A DNA stretch of 64,000 bases from Citrobacter koseri ATCC BAA-895 (GCF_000018045.1 NC_009792.1:3968001-4032000); one strand, 5' to 3'. Positions 27,710 to 37,360 are shown, counted from the first letter of the stretch. Numbers and translations: made by a program. The notes: generated by a model not told the origin, from the sequence alone.

Positions 27710-28978
27710 GTGAAAAAAGAAATATCGTTAATCGCATTAAGTTTATTCGCCGCATTGCCTGCCATTGCCAGCCAACAATCCGACAGCCAGGGTTTTGTTA
27801 ATGACAGCCATTTAAATCTCTTTTTACGTAACGCCTGGATTAACCGCGACTATCAGGGCGGCGTACAGGACAAAGCCGAATGGGGCCAGGGCATTGTCGC
27901 CACCTTTGAATCCGGCTATACCGAAGGTCTGATCGGCTTTGGCGTTGACGGTATTGCGCAGTATGGCGTGCGTCTGGACGGCGGCCGTGGCCGCAGTGGC
28001 GCAGGCGGTATCGACTTCTTCAAACAAGACAGCGACGGCCGCGCGAAATCCGATCTGGCAAAATTTGGCGCAACCGCCAAAATGCGCATCTCCAACACCG
28101 TCCTGAGCTACGGCAACCAGCGTCCGCAGCTCCCGATCGTCTACGCCGACGATTCCCGTCTGCTGTTTGAAAGCTTCACCGGCACCATGTTGACCTCCAG
28201 AGAGATCGACGGTCTGGAGATTAATGCCGGTTACTTCACCGACGAGCAGCGCAAAAGCGACGACCGCCACAACAGCGGCCTGAAAAGCCTCTCTTTCGGC
28301 GGCGCGAGCTACCAGTTTAACGATCAGTTCAGCGGCGCCCTGTATGCCTCGCACGTCGAAGATGTGCTGAACAAACAGTATCTGGGGCTGAACTTCAAAC
28401 AGCCTTTCAGCACCGGACAGCAGCTGGTGCTGGACTTCAACGGCTACAACTCACGTCTGGATTCCGGTTACGCCGATAGCCTGAATACTGGCCGCAGCAA
28501 CAGCATCTGGAGCCTGGCGGCAAGTTATATCTGGGATATTCATACCTTTAAAGTGGCGTATCAGCAAAGCAGCGGCAGCACCGGTTATCACTACGGCAGC
28601 TATCGCGATCAGGGCGGCGTCGGCGATGGCGGCAACACCATCTGGCTGGCGAACTCTTACTGGTCTGATTTTAACGGTGAAGACGAACGTTCCTGGCAGG
28701 CGTCATATGGACTGGATTTTGCCGGTCTCGGTTTACCGGGGCTGAGCTGGACAACCGCTTATGTTCGCGGCGATAACATCAAAACATCGGCAACCAGCAA
28801 CGGCAAAGAGCACGAGTGGTTCAACCAGGTGCAATACCAGGTTCAGGACGGCATGGCGAAAGACCTGAAACTGAAGCTGCGCTATTCCGTATTACGCGTG
28901 TCCAGCAACGCCAGCGACTATAACGTCAGCGGCAACGAGATTCGCGCTTACGTGGAATATCCGTTTAACATCTTTTAA
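27710..28978 (+). CDS. OprD-family outer-membrane porin
   Basis: A 422-aa protein of the OprD (substrate-specific porin) family with a GTG start (AAAGAGAAG upstream) and a signal peptide of about 21 residues (cleavage after AIAS). Family features are SHLNLFLRNAWINRDY near the N-terminus, repeated amphipathic strands, and a terminal VEYPFNIF ending in phenylalanine, as needed for BAM insertion. Enteric relatives include chitoporin-like and aromatic-acid porins. Its position between loiP and speB is not the E. coli K-12 arrangement. The substrate is unknown. Confidence 0.85.
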   Translation: MKKEISLIALSLFAALPAIASQQSDSQGFVNDSHLNLFLRNAWINRDYQGGVQDKAEWGQGIVATFESGYTEGLIGFGVDGIAQYGVRLDGGRGRSGAGGIDFFKQDSDGRAKSDLAKFGATAKMRISNTVLSYGNQRPQLPIVYADDSRLLFESFTGTMLTSREIDGLEINAGYFTDEQRKSDDRHNSGLKSLSFGGASYQFNDQFSGALYASHVEDVLNKQYLGLNFKQPFSTGQQLVLDFNGYNSRLDSGYADSLNTGRSNSIWSLAASYIWDIHTFKVAYQQSSGSTGYHYGSYRDQGGVGDGGNTIWLANSYWSDFNGEDERSWQASYGLDFAGLGLPGLSWTTAYVRGDNIKTSATSNGKEHEWFNQVQYQVQDGMAKDLKLKLRYSVLRVSSNASDYNVSGNEIRAYVEYPFNIF

Positions 28979-28984
28979 GTTAAA

Positions 28985-29010
28985 ACCCCTCTCCTGATGA
29001 CGGAGAGGGG
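28985..29010. terminator. Bidirectional terminator, porin / speB
   Basis: CCCCTCTCC-TGATGA-CGGAGAGGGG hairpin in the convergent gap. T/A runs are short on either side. Confidence 0.65.
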
Positions 29011-29017
29011 GAAGCAC

Positions 29018-29938
29018 TTATTCGCCTTTTTTCGCCGCCTGAATGTAGAGCATTTCCAGCGCCAGGGTCGCCGCAGCCAGCGCGGTGATTTCGGACTGGT
29101 CATAAGCCGGAGCCACTTCCACTACGTCCATCCCGACGATGTTCAGATCTTTCAGACCGCGCACCAGTTTAATGGCGCGATCGGAAGTCAGGCCGCCGAT
29201 CACCGGTGTCCCTGTGCCCGGTGCGAACGCCGGGTCCAGACAGTCGATATCAAAGGTCAGGTAGACCGGCATATCGCCAACGATCTGATTAACCTGCGCG
29301 ATGATGTCATCCACGCCGCGATCGTTCACCTGGCAGGCATCCAGCACGGTGAAACCGTTGTCTTTATCAAATTCAGTACGAATACCAATCTGCACGGAGT
29401 GGTTCGGGTCAATCAACCCCTCTTTCGGCGCAGTGTAGAACATGGTGCCGTGGTCAAACTCGCAGCCGTTCGCGTAAGTGTCGGTATGCGCGTCAAAATG
29501 CACCAGCGCCATTTTGCCAAAGTGCTTTGCATGAGCGCGCAGCAGCGGCAGGGTCACGAAGTGGTCGCCGCCGAAGGAGAGCATACGTTTACCGGCTGAC
29601 AGCAGTTTCTCCGCATGCGCCTGCAATTTTTCACTCATCTCGCGCGCGTCGCCAAACGCATAGACCAGGTCACCGCAGTCCACAACGTTCAGACGCTCGC
29701 GCATGTCGAAGTTCCACGGGAAGCGGTTGTGCTCCCAGGCCAGGTTAGTGGAAACCTGACGGATTGCCGCCGGGCCGTGGCGGCCGCCCGCACGACCGGA
29801 AGTCGCCATATCAAACGGTACGCCGGTGATAACCCAGTCGGCGTCGCTGTCATAAGGCTGGAAATTCAGCGGCAGACGCAGAAAGCCAAAGGCGTTGGAA
29901 ACCAGGGAGTTATCGTACTGATGACCTAAAGTGCTCAT
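29018..29938 (-). CDS. speB: Agmatinase
   Basis: Hydrolyses agmatine to putrescine and urea, following SpeA. The 306-aa arginase-family protein has the binuclear Mn site motifs GGDHFVTLP, HFDAHTDT and FDIDCLDPAFAPGTGTP. Length and sequence match E. coli SpeB. It lies downstream of speA on the same strand. Confidence 0.98.
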   Translation of the reverse strand: MSTLGHQYDNSLVSNAFGFLRLPLNFQPYDSDADWVITGVPFDMATSGRAGGRHGPAAIRQVSTNLAWEHNRFPWNFDMRERLNVVDCGDLVYAFGDAREMSEKLQAHAEKLLSAGKRMLSFGGDHFVTLPLLRAHAKHFGKMALVHFDAHTDTYANGCEFDHGTMFYTAPKEGLIDPNHSVQIGIRTEFDKDNGFTVLDACQVNDRGVDDIIAQVNQIVGDMPVYLTFDIDCLDPAFAPGTGTPVIGGLTSDRAIKLVRGLKDLNIVGMDVVEVAPAYDQSEITALAAATLALEMLYIQAAKKGE

Positions 29939-29986
29939 GTCCTGACCTCTTTTAAAGTCGATACATTAAAAACAGATGAAAAAAAA

Positions 29987-30023
29987 TCCCCTCCGCGTCG
30001 TTAAACCCGACGAGGAAGGGATT
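29987..30023 (-). terminator. Hairpin between speA and speB
   Basis: AATCCC-CTC-CGCGTCG and CGACGAGG-AAGGGATT pair across an 8-base loop, with a T run following on the minus strand ahead of speB. This is consistent with termination or attenuation of speA transcripts. Confidence 0.6.
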
Positions 30024-30092
30024 GATTCGTAAATCGCTTATTGGGGCGAATTATCGCCGTTAATTCATACGGGTTCAAGTGAGTATAGCATT

Positions 30093-30161
30093 CTGCCGGA
30101 TGGCGGCTTCGCCGTATCCGGCCTATATTCGTAGGCCCGGTAAGCGCAGCGCCACCGGGCA
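30093..30161. repeat. REP/BIME pair
   Basis: GCCGGATGGCGGCTTCGCC and AGGCCCGGTAAGCGCAGC units lie just after the speA stop. Confidence 0.8.
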
Positions 30162-30168
30162 TCAGCGG

Positions 30169-32145
30169 CTACTCGTCTTCCAGGTAAGTGTACCCGTACA
30201 GCCCCGTCTCAAACTCTTCGAGGAACTGCTGTTGCAGCGCATCGTCCAGACCGGTCTGCTTCACCTGATCGCGGAAGTGAGTCAGCAGCGTGTTCGGATC
30301 GAGCTGTACGTATTGCAGCATATCCGCCACGGTGTCCCCTTCGTCAGACAGCTCAACTTCCACGCTGCCATCCGGGAAGACAAACACGTCAACCGCTTCG
30401 GTGTCGCCGAACAGGTTGTGCATGTTGCCAAGGATCTCCTGATAGGCGCCGACCATAAAGAAACCGAGCATCGGCGGGTTCTCTGGATCGTACTCCGGCA
30501 TCGGCATAGTGGTGGCGATGCCGTCACCGTCGATGTAGTGATCGATCGCGCCATCGGAATCACAGGTGATGTCCAGCAGCACCGCGCGGCGCTCAGGCAC
30601 CTGATCCAGCCCTTCCAGCGGCAGCACCGGAAACAGTTGATCGATACCCCACGCATCCGGCATTGACTGGAACAGCGAGAAGTTGACGTACATTTTGTCC
30701 GCCATACGCTCCTGCAACTCATCGATGATCGGACGATGCGCACGGTTCTGCGGGTCCAGCTGTTTCTGTACTTCGTGGCACATGCTCAGGTAGAGCTGTT
30801 CCGCCCAGGCGCGTTCCTGCAAGCTGAACGTCCCGGAAGAGTAGCCAATGTGAATGTCGTGCAGATCCATCTGGCTGTCGTGCAGCCATTCACGCAGCGA
30901 GCGGCGGGTGCCCGGCTCGTGCATCTCCTGCCAGGTTTCCCACATGCTCTGCAACGCGCGCGGCGCGTCGTCGGCAGGCGCGGTGGGCACGGTATATTCG
31001 TTACGCTCCACGCCGATGATATTCGATACCAGCACGGTATGGTGCGCAGTTACCGCACGGCCAGACTCGGTGATCACCGTTGGGTGCGGCAGACCGTGTT
31101 CTTCACACGCGTCGCCAATCGCCCAGATGATGTTGTTAGCGTATTCGTTCAGGCCGTAGTTCACGGAGCAATCAGACTGCGAGCGGGTTCCTTCGTAATC
31201 CACGCCCAGACCGCCGCCGACGTCGAAACACTGAATGTTGACGCCCAGCTTATGCAATTCAACGTAGAAACGGGCGGATTCGCGCACGCCGGTGGCAATG
31301 TCGCGGATATTCGCCATCTGCGAGCCGAGGTGGAAATGCAGCAGTTGCAGGCTGTCCAGTCGCCCGGCTTCACGCAGGGTTTCAACCAGTTGCAGCACCT
31401 GCGTCGCCGCCAGGCCGAATTTGGATTTTTCTCCGCCGGAAGACTGCCATTTACCGGAACCCTGCGAGGCCAGACGCGCACGCACGCCCAGGCGCGGGAT
31501 CACGTTCAGACGCTCGGCTTCATCCAGCACGATAGCGATTTCTGACATCTTCTCGATGACCAGGTAGACCTTGTGGCCCATCTTTTCGCCGATCAGCGCC
31601 AGACGGATGTATTCACGGTCTTTGTAGCCGTTACAGACGATCACGCTGCGGGTCATTCCGGCGTGCGCCAGAACCGCCATCAGCTCCGCCTTCGAACCGG
31701 CTTCCAGCCCCAGCGGTTCGCCGGAGTGAATCAGCGATTCAATCACCCGACGGTGCTGGTTGACCTTGATCGGATAAACGAGGAAGTAGTCGCCGTTATA
31801 ACCGTAGGATTCACGCGCGCGTTTAAACGCCGCGTTAATGGAACGCAGACGGTGTTGCAGGATCTGCGGGAAGCAGAACAACGCAGGCAGACGCTGGCCT
31901 TGCGCTTCGCGAGCTTTCACCAGTTTGGCGAGATCGACGCGCGCCTGAGGGACGTCAGGGTCCGGGCACACGCTGATGTGTCCCAGTTCGTTGACGTCGT
32001 AGTAGTTATTGCCCCACCAGGCAATATTGTAAGTACGCAGCATCTTGCTGGCTTCCTGGGAGCTCATTGCAACCTCCTGCATGGAGCGTAGTACACCCTG
32101 TTCGCCTGCTGACGAAGGCGAACCCATAGACATGTCGTCAGACAT
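30169..32145 (-). CDS. speA: Biosynthetic arginine decarboxylase
   Basis: Decarboxylates arginine to agmatine for putrescine synthesis. The start MSDDMSMG at 32145 gives 658 aa, as in E. coli. The PLP lysine is about residue 127 in VYPIKVNQH. The alanine-racemase-fold and C-terminal beta-domain motifs are present (LGVRARLASQG, FDVGGGLGVDYEG, CDSDGAIDHYIDG). Confidence 0.97.
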   Translation of the reverse strand: MSDDMSMGSPSSAGEQGVLRSMQEVAMSSQEASKMLRTYNIAWWGNNYYDVNELGHISVCPDPDVPQARVDLAKLVKAREAQGQRLPALFCFPQILQHRLRSINAAFKRARESYGYNGDYFLVYPIKVNQHRRVIESLIHSGEPLGLEAGSKAELMAVLAHAGMTRSVIVCNGYKDREYIRLALIGEKMGHKVYLVIEKMSEIAIVLDEAERLNVIPRLGVRARLASQGSGKWQSSGGEKSKFGLAATQVLQLVETLREAGRLDSLQLLHFHLGSQMANIRDIATGVRESARFYVELHKLGVNIQCFDVGGGLGVDYEGTRSQSDCSVNYGLNEYANNIIWAIGDACEEHGLPHPTVITESGRAVTAHHTVLVSNIIGVERNEYTVPTAPADDAPRALQSMWETWQEMHEPGTRRSLREWLHDSQMDLHDIHIGYSSGTFSLQERAWAEQLYLSMCHEVQKQLDPQNRAHRPIIDELQERMADKMYVNFSLFQSMPDAWGIDQLFPVLPLEGLDQVPERRAVLLDITCDSDGAIDHYIDGDGIATTMPMPEYDPENPPMLGFFMVGAYQEILGNMHNLFGDTEAVDVFVFPDGSVEVELSDEGDTVADMLQYVQLDPNTLLTHFRDQVKQTGLDDALQQQFLEEFETGLYGYTYLEDE

Positions 32146-32153
32146 AGCGAACC

Positions 32154-32285
32154 TCAAATTTTATTAACAAGTGTAAAACAGTTGACTACTATCGCAATCC
32201 GTAGACGCGATAACAACCCATAAACAGACGTATTTTCCAGCAGATAGTGCTGACACTCCGCCTGCGCGACCGGTTTCTTTTTCAT
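32154..32285 (-). CDS. yqgB: Small protein YqgB
   Basis: A 43-aa ORF starting MKKKPVAQAE and ending CFTLVNKI, 8 bases upstream of speA. It matches E. coli YqgB in length, start and end residues, as recalled. In E. coli it has been described as an acid-stress-linked small protein. The middle diverges, which is common for small proteins. Position just before speA supports the call. Confidence 0.8.
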   Translation of the reverse strand: MKKKPVAQAECQHYLLENTSVYGLLSRLRIAIVVNCFTLVNKI

Positions 32286-32935
32286 ATCATTGTAAAACAC
32301 GTAACCGAACTTAAGTATGACGGTTCGGCGAAACCACGAGAAAACTCTTGTTTCAACAAGAGCGCCCTTGTTCAGTCTTCCGTTACCGACCGGCTCTGGA
32401 GTCCTGAGAAGCGCCGAGATGGGTATAACATCGGCAGGTATGCAAAGCAGAGATGCAGATTGCGGGGGACATGCGCACACCAGAACGGTGCGACAGATTC
32501 AGCAGAATACAACGGTTCATTATCTCGTATCACCTCCACGGCCGCCCCGTAAGACAAGCCTCTAAGCCAAAGCAACGTTTTAGCCCGGCTGGAAGTGGCG
32601 ACACGAGGAATCCGTCGTGTGCTTTTTAGTATGAGCCGCGCGCCGCGTTTTATACCGACAAGAGGGGAAAAATGCAAAGCATAAATGCGCACATTGCCAG
32701 CAGTGTCCTGAAAAATTTCCAGTCGTGTTTTCAACGCAACGAGAGTTGATTCAAAAAAAACTGGAAATCGGGTGAAGAAGTGACCTAAAATAGCCATCCA
32801 GATGTTAATCCATCCATACTGATTAACACTCAGACTGCCAGTGTCATCAACCTGCAAGCCTTGGTAGAATCCTCTGCTTTGGCTATTCCACACAACAGTT
32901 TGAGCTAACCAAATTCTCCTTAGGTGAAATAAAAC
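32286..32935. promoter_or_regulatory. Spacer yqgB / metK with possible yqgD
   Basis: 650 bases lie between the leftward yqgB-speA unit and rightward metK. E. coli annotates a small ORF yqgD here on the leftward strand. An open frame exists on that strand (ATG at 32797, open to 32372), but I cannot confirm it as yqgD. The speA and metK promoters must lie here. Methionine (MetJ) boxes were looked for near metK but none was clear. Confidence 0.4.
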
Positions 32936-34090
32936 ATGGCAAAACACCTTTTTACGTCCGAGTCCGTATCAGAAGGGCATCCTGACAAAATTGCTGACCA
33001 AATCTCTGATGCCGTGCTGGATGCGATCCTGGAACAGGATCCGAAAGCGCGCGTCGCATGCGAAACCTACGTTAAAACCGGTATGGTTTTAGTTGGCGGT
33101 GAGATCACGACCAGCGCATGGGTTGATATCGAAGAGATCACCCGTAACACGGTCCGTGAGATTGGCTATGTGCATTCCGACATGGGCTTTGACGCCAACT
33201 CTTGCGCCGTGCTGAGCGCTATCGGCAAACAGTCCCCGGATATCAACCAGGGCGTTGACCGTGCCGATCCGCTGGAACAGGGCGCGGGCGACCAGGGCCT
33301 GATGTTCGGTTACGCGACCAATGAAACTGACGTGCTGATGCCAGCGCCGATCACCTACGCGCACCGTCTGGTACAGCGTCAGGCTGAAGTGCGTAAAAAC
33401 GGCACGCTGCCGTGGCTGCGCCCGGATGCGAAAAGCCAGGTCACTTTCCAGTATGACGACGGCAAAATTGTCGGCATCGACGCGGTAGTGCTGTCTACTC
33501 AGCACGCTGAAGAAATTGACCAGAAATCGCTTCAGGAAGCGGTGATGGAAGAGATCATCAAGCCGATCCTGCCGTCAGAATGGCTGAACGCGTCGACGAA
33601 ATTCTTCATCAACCCAACCGGTCGTTTTGTTATCGGCGGCCCGATGGGCGACTGCGGTCTGACCGGTCGTAAGATTATCGTGGATACCTACGGCGGTATG
33701 GCGCGTCACGGCGGTGGCGCATTCTCCGGTAAGGACCCGTCTAAGGTTGACCGTTCCGCAGCCTACGCCGCGCGTTATGTTGCGAAAAACATCGTTGCCG
33801 CAGGTCTGGCTGACCGTTGTGAGATTCAGGTTTCTTACGCTATCGGCGTGGCTGAACCAACCTCTATCATGGTTGAAACCTTCGGTACTGAAAAAGTGCC
33901 TTCTGAACAGCTGACCCTGCTGGTACGCGAGTTCTTCGACCTGCGTCCGTACGGCCTGATTCAGATGCTGGATCTGCTGCACCCGATCTACAAAGAAACC
34001 GCTGCATACGGTCACTTTGGCCGCGAACATTTCCCGTGGGAAAAAACCGACAAAGCGCAGCTGCTGCGTGATGCCGCAGGTCTGAAGTAA
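32936..34090 (+). CDS. metK: S-adenosylmethionine synthetase
   Basis: Makes SAM from methionine and ATP. The protein is 384 aa, as in E. coli. Motifs present are SEGHPDKIADQISDAVLD, GAGDQGLMFGYA and GGGAFSGKDPSKVDRSAAY (phosphate loop), with a complete C-terminus. A CTTAGGTGAAATAAAAC leader gives the ribosome site. Transcribed away from speA. Confidence 0.98.
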   Translation: MAKHLFTSESVSEGHPDKIADQISDAVLDAILEQDPKARVACETYVKTGMVLVGGEITTSAWVDIEEITRNTVREIGYVHSDMGFDANSCAVLSAIGKQSPDINQGVDRADPLEQGAGDQGLMFGYATNETDVLMPAPITYAHRLVQRQAEVRKNGTLPWLRPDAKSQVTFQYDDGKIVGIDAVVLSTQHAEEIDQKSLQEAVMEEIIKPILPSEWLNASTKFFINPTGRFVIGGPMGDCGLTGRKIIVDTYGGMARHGGGAFSGKDPSKVDRSAAYAARYVAKNIVAAGLADRCEIQVSYAIGVAEPTSIMVETFGTEKVPSEQLTLLVREFFDLRPYGLIQMLDLLHPIYKETAAYGHFGREHFPWEKTDKAQLLRDAAGLK

Positions 34091-34108
34091 TTTACTGACG
34101 TTGCTTTT

Positions 34109-34137
34109 TTTAAGGCCAGCCTCGTGCTGGCCTTTTG
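34109..34137 (+). terminator. metK intrinsic terminator
   Basis: AAGGCCAGC-CTCGT-GCTGGCCTTTT hairpin with T run, 20 bases after the metK stop. Confidence 0.9.
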
Positions 34138-34155
34138 TATTTGTGCGCGCATCTT

Positions 34156-34190
34156 TTGCCCGGAGTCGCTTCGCTTGCACGGGCCTACGG
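34156..34190. repeat. REP-like unit
   Basis: GCCCGGAGTCGCTTCGCTTGC...GGGCCTAC, a single degenerate REP palindrome downstream of metK. Confidence 0.55.
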
Positions 34191-34408
34191 GTTCTGTCGT
34201 TTTGGCATAGCCGTCACCCGGCGATTAATGAAACCGTTTACCCTCCATTCTATAAGCCACGCGTTGAAAATAATCCTTTTGCATGATCATTTTTCTTCTG
34301 ACGTTACATTTTTTTCAGTTAAGTCTTAAATGTGCGTATTCACGATACAAACGGCCTCACTTACCTCTATGTTTTCAAAGTATTAATTACTTTCACCATC
34401 AAATGCTA

Positions 34409-34424
34409 GTGTAAACGATTACAC
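34409..34424 (+). promoter_or_regulatory. GalR/GalS operator of galP
   Basis: GTGTAAACGATTACAC is a near-ideal gal operator (family consensus GTGNAANCGNTTNCAC), 84 bases upstream of the galP start. Confidence 0.9.
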
Positions 34425-34427
34425 TAA

Positions 34428-34444
34428 CGTGATTCGAATCACAT
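34428..34444 (+). promoter_or_regulatory. CRP site of galP
   Basis: CGTGATTCGAATCACAT, containing the perfect palindrome GTGATTCGAATCAC, matches the CRP core GTGA-N6-TCAC. It lies directly beside the gal operator. Confidence 0.8.
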
Positions 34445-34507
34445 ATTTTTACGGGCTACTCACCTACCCTTAGCATCAACAAAACTGGCAACCCAACCGG
34501 AGGCATC

Positions 34508-35902
34508 ATGCCTGACAATAAAAAACAGGGGCGTTCAAACAAGGCCATGACATTTTTTGTCTGCTTTCTTGCAGCCCTGGCAGGATTACTTTTTGGCCTG
34601 GATATCGGCGTTATCGCCGGTGCTTTACCCTTCATCACTGACGAATTCCAGATTACCGCGCACACTCAGGAGTGGGTGGTCAGTTCGATGATGTTCGGCG
34701 CCGCCGTCGGTGCCGTCGGCAGCGGCTGGCTCTCCTTCAAATTAGGTCGTAAGAAAAGCCTGATGATCGGCGCGATCCTGTTTGTGGCCGGTTCGCTGTT
34801 TTCCGCCGCCGCGCCTAACGTTGAGGTGCTGATCGTTTCCCGCGTTCTGTTAGGCCTGGCCGTTGGCGTCGCGTCCTACACCGCCCCGTTGTACCTGTCT
34901 GAGATCGCGCCGGAGAAAATTCGCGGCAGTATGATCTCCATGTACCAGTTGATGATCACCATCGGTATTCTTGGCGCCTATCTGTCTGATACCGCGTTCA
35001 GCTACAGCGGCGCATGGCGCTGGATGCTGGGCGTGATCATCATTCCGGCCATTCTGCTGCTGATCGGCGTGTTCTTCCTGCCGGACAGCCCGCGCTGGTT
35101 CGCGGCGAAACGTCGCTTTATTGATGCCGAACGCGTACTGCTGCGCCTGCGTGATACCAGCGCAGAAGCCAAACGCGAGCTGGATGAGATCCGTGAAAGT
35201 CTGCAAGTAAAACAGAGCGGCTGGGCGCTGTTTAAAGAGAACAGCAACTTCCGTCGCGCGGTGTTCCTCGGGGTGCTTTTGCAGGTGATGCAACAGTTCA
35301 CCGGGATGAACGTCATCATGTACTACGCGCCGAAAATCTTTGAACTGGCAGGTTATACCAATACCACCGAGCAGATGTGGGGCACCGTTATCGTTGGTCT
35401 GACGAACGTGCTGGCCACCTTTATCGCTATCGGCCTGGTAGACCGCTGGGGGCGTAAACCAACGCTGACGCTGGGCTTCCTGGTCATGGCTATCGGCATG
35501 GGCACTCTCGGCACCATGATGCATATCGGCATTCACTCGCCGTCAGCGCAATACTTCGCTATCGCCATGCTGCTGATGTTTATCATCGGGTTCGCGATGA
35601 GCGCCGGTCCGCTGATTTGGGTACTGTGCTCTGAAATTCAGCCGCTGAAAGGCCGCGATTTCGGTATCACCTGCTCTACCGCCACCAACTGGATCGCCAA
35701 TATGATCGTCGGCGCAACGTTCCTGACCATGCTCAACACGCTGGGCAACGCAAACACCTTCTGGGTCTATGCCGGTCTGAACCTGTTCTTCATCATCCTG
35801 ACCATCTGGCTGGTTCCTGAAACCAAACACGTCTCTCTGGAACACATTGAACGTAACCTGATGAAAGGCCGTAAGCTGCGCGAAATCGGCGCTCACGACT
35901 AA
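34508..35902 (+). CDS. galP: Galactose:H+ symporter GalP
   Basis: A 464-aa MFS sugar porter with 12 transmembrane segments; the GGAGGCATC leader precedes the ATG. Sugar-porter motifs are GSGWLSFKLGRKKSL (loop 2-3), PDSPRWF, DRWGRKPT and C-terminal PETKHVSLE. Length equals E. coli GalP. Upstream GalR and CRP sites indicate galactose induction and catabolite control. Confidence 0.97.
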   Translation: MPDNKKQGRSNKAMTFFVCFLAALAGLLFGLDIGVIAGALPFITDEFQITAHTQEWVVSSMMFGAAVGAVGSGWLSFKLGRKKSLMIGAILFVAGSLFSAAAPNVEVLIVSRVLLGLAVGVASYTAPLYLSEIAPEKIRGSMISMYQLMITIGILGAYLSDTAFSYSGAWRWMLGVIIIPAILLLIGVFFLPDSPRWFAAKRRFIDAERVLLRLRDTSAEAKRELDEIRESLQVKQSGWALFKENSNFRRAVFLGVLLQVMQQFTGMNVIMYYAPKIFELAGYTNTTEQMWGTVIVGLTNVLATFIAIGLVDRWGRKPTLTLGFLVMAIGMGTLGTMMHIGIHSPSAQYFAIAMLLMFIIGFAMSAGPLIWVLCSEIQPLKGRDFGITCSTATNWIANMIVGATFLTMLNTLGNANTFWVYAGLNLFFIILTIWLVPETKHVSLEHIERNLMKGRKLREIGAHD

Positions 35903-35921
35903 CGCTGATAATTAGCGGTAA

Positions 35922-35999
35922 GTGCCCGATGGCGTAAGCTTATCGGGCCTACTGCACTCAGTTGAACGCAGCGCGGTTTGTCGGCCGCCATCCGGCAAA
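35922..35999. repeat. REP/BIME
   Basis: GCCCGATGGCGTAAGCTTATCGGGC and GGCCGCCATCCGGCAAAA flank the galP-sprT gap. Confidence 0.75.
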
Positions 36000-36060
36000 A
36001 CTTAGCGGGGTGAAGCGTCCCTCTTGCAGTCTCCATCACCTCCCATTATCCTCTGTCGTT

Positions 36061-36558
36061 ATGAAAACCTCCCGTCTCCCTATCGCTGTCCAGCAAGCCG
36101 TCATGCGCAGCCTGCGGGAAAAACTCGCCCAGGCCAATCTCAAACTGGAACGTCATTACCCGGAACCCAGGCTGGTTTATCAACAACGTGGAACTGCTGC
36201 GGGAACAGCATGGCTACAAACCTACGAAATCCGTCTCAATCCTGTGCTATTGATGGAAAACGTCGACGCGTTCGTTAATGAAGTGGTGCCCCATGAACTG
36301 GCGCATTTGCTGGTCTGGAAGCATTTTGGCCGGGTTGCGCCGCACGGCAAAGAGTGGAAATGGATGATGGAAAGCGTACTGGGCGTCCCTGCCAGACGCA
36401 CGCATCAGTTTGAACTGCAATCCGTTCGCCGCAATACCTTTACCTACCGCTGTAAATGCCAGCAGCATCAGCTCACCGTGCGCCGCCATAATCGCATCGT
36501 GCGCGGTGAAGCCACCTACCGCTGCGTTCACTGCGGCGAACCGCTTATTGCTGAATAA
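36061..36558 (+). CDS. sprT: SprT-family zinc protein
   Basis: A 165-aa SprT/YhdT-type protein with start MKTSRLPIAVQQAV at 36061. The metalloprotease-like HELAH (VVPHELAHLLVWKHFG) and a C-terminal zinc ribbon (YRCKCQ...YRCVHCGE) are present. Related to eukaryotic Spartan protease; the bacterial role is unclear. Upstream of endA as in E. coli. Confidence 0.93.
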   Translation: MKTSRLPIAVQQAVMRSLREKLAQANLKLERHYPEPRLVYQQRGTAAGTAWLQTYEIRLNPVLLMENVDAFVNEVVPHELAHLLVWKHFGRVAPHGKEWKWMMESVLGVPARRTHQFELQSVRRNTFTYRCKCQQHQLTVRRHNRIVRGEATYRCVHCGEPLIAE

Positions 36559-36652
36559 TCGCCAGAATAATCAGGAACTTTTCTGATCTGCCTGATTGCA
36601 TACAAGAACAACTTTCGCTACGTTGCGGGCTCGTTTTGACACGGAGTTCGTG

Positions 36653-37360
36653 ATGTACCGTAATTTTTCTTTTGCCGCAGCGTTGTTGGCAATGATGCTC
36701 TCAGGGCAGGTGCTGGCTACAGGCATCAACAGTTTTTCTCAGGCCAAAACCGCCGGGGTCAAAGTCAATGCCGATGTTCCCGGCGATTTTTACTGCGGGT
36801 GTAAAATTAACTGGCAGGGTAAAAAAGGCGTCGTGGATCTCGCCTCCTGCGGCTATAAAGTCCGAAAAAATGAAAACCGCGCCAGCCGCATTGAATGGGA
36901 ACACGTCGTGCCCGCCTGGCAGTTCGGCCACCAGCGTCAGTGTTGGCAGGACGGCGGGCGAAAAAACTGTGCGAAAGATCCTGTCTACCGCAAGATGGAG
37001 AGCGACATGCACAATCTGCAACCCGCCGTCGGCGAGGTGAATGGCGATCGCGGCAACTTCATGTATAGCCAGTGGAATGGCGGCGAAGGTCAGTACGGCC
37101 AGTGCGCCATGAAGGTCAATTTCAAGGAAAAAATCGCCGAACCGCCTGCTCGCGCCCGTGGTGCGATCGCCCGTACCTACTTTTATATGCGCGATCAGTA
37201 CAATCTGACGCTCTCCCGTCAGCAAACGCAGCTTTTCAACGCCTGGAACAAGCTGTATCCGGTCACGGACTGGGAGTGCGAGCGCGACGAACGCATCGCC
37301 AGGGTACAAGGGAACCACAATCCATACGTGCAACGCGCTTGCCAGGCGCAAAAGAGCTAA
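36653..37360 (+). CDS. endA: Periplasmic endonuclease I
   Basis: Non-specific DNA endonuclease of the periplasm. The start at 36653 (MYRNFSFAAALLAM) gives 235 aa with a signal peptide of about 22 residues. The beta-beta-alpha metal catalytic motif is EWEHVVPAWQFGHQ. Several cysteines for disulfides are present (YCGCKINW, ASCGYKV). First of an endA-rsmE-gshB run. Confidence 0.96.
   Translation: MYRNFSFAAALLAMMLSGQVLATGINSFSQAKTAGVKVNADVPGDFYCGCKINWQGKKGVVDLASCGYKVRKNENRASRIEWEHVVPAWQFGHQRQCWQDGGRKNCAKDPVYRKMESDMHNLQPAVGEVNGDRGNFMYSQWNGGEGQYGQCAMKVNFKEKIAEPPARARGAIARTYFYMRDQYNLTLSRQQTQLFNAWNKLYPVTDWECERDERIARVQGNHNPYVQRACQAQKS

Noticed and set aside
32372..32797. Leftward ORF upstream of metK, possibly yqgD
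   Set aside because: It is longer than the E. coli yqgD product (83 aa as recalled) and I could not confirm any shared sequence, so it is only mentioned in the spacer entry.
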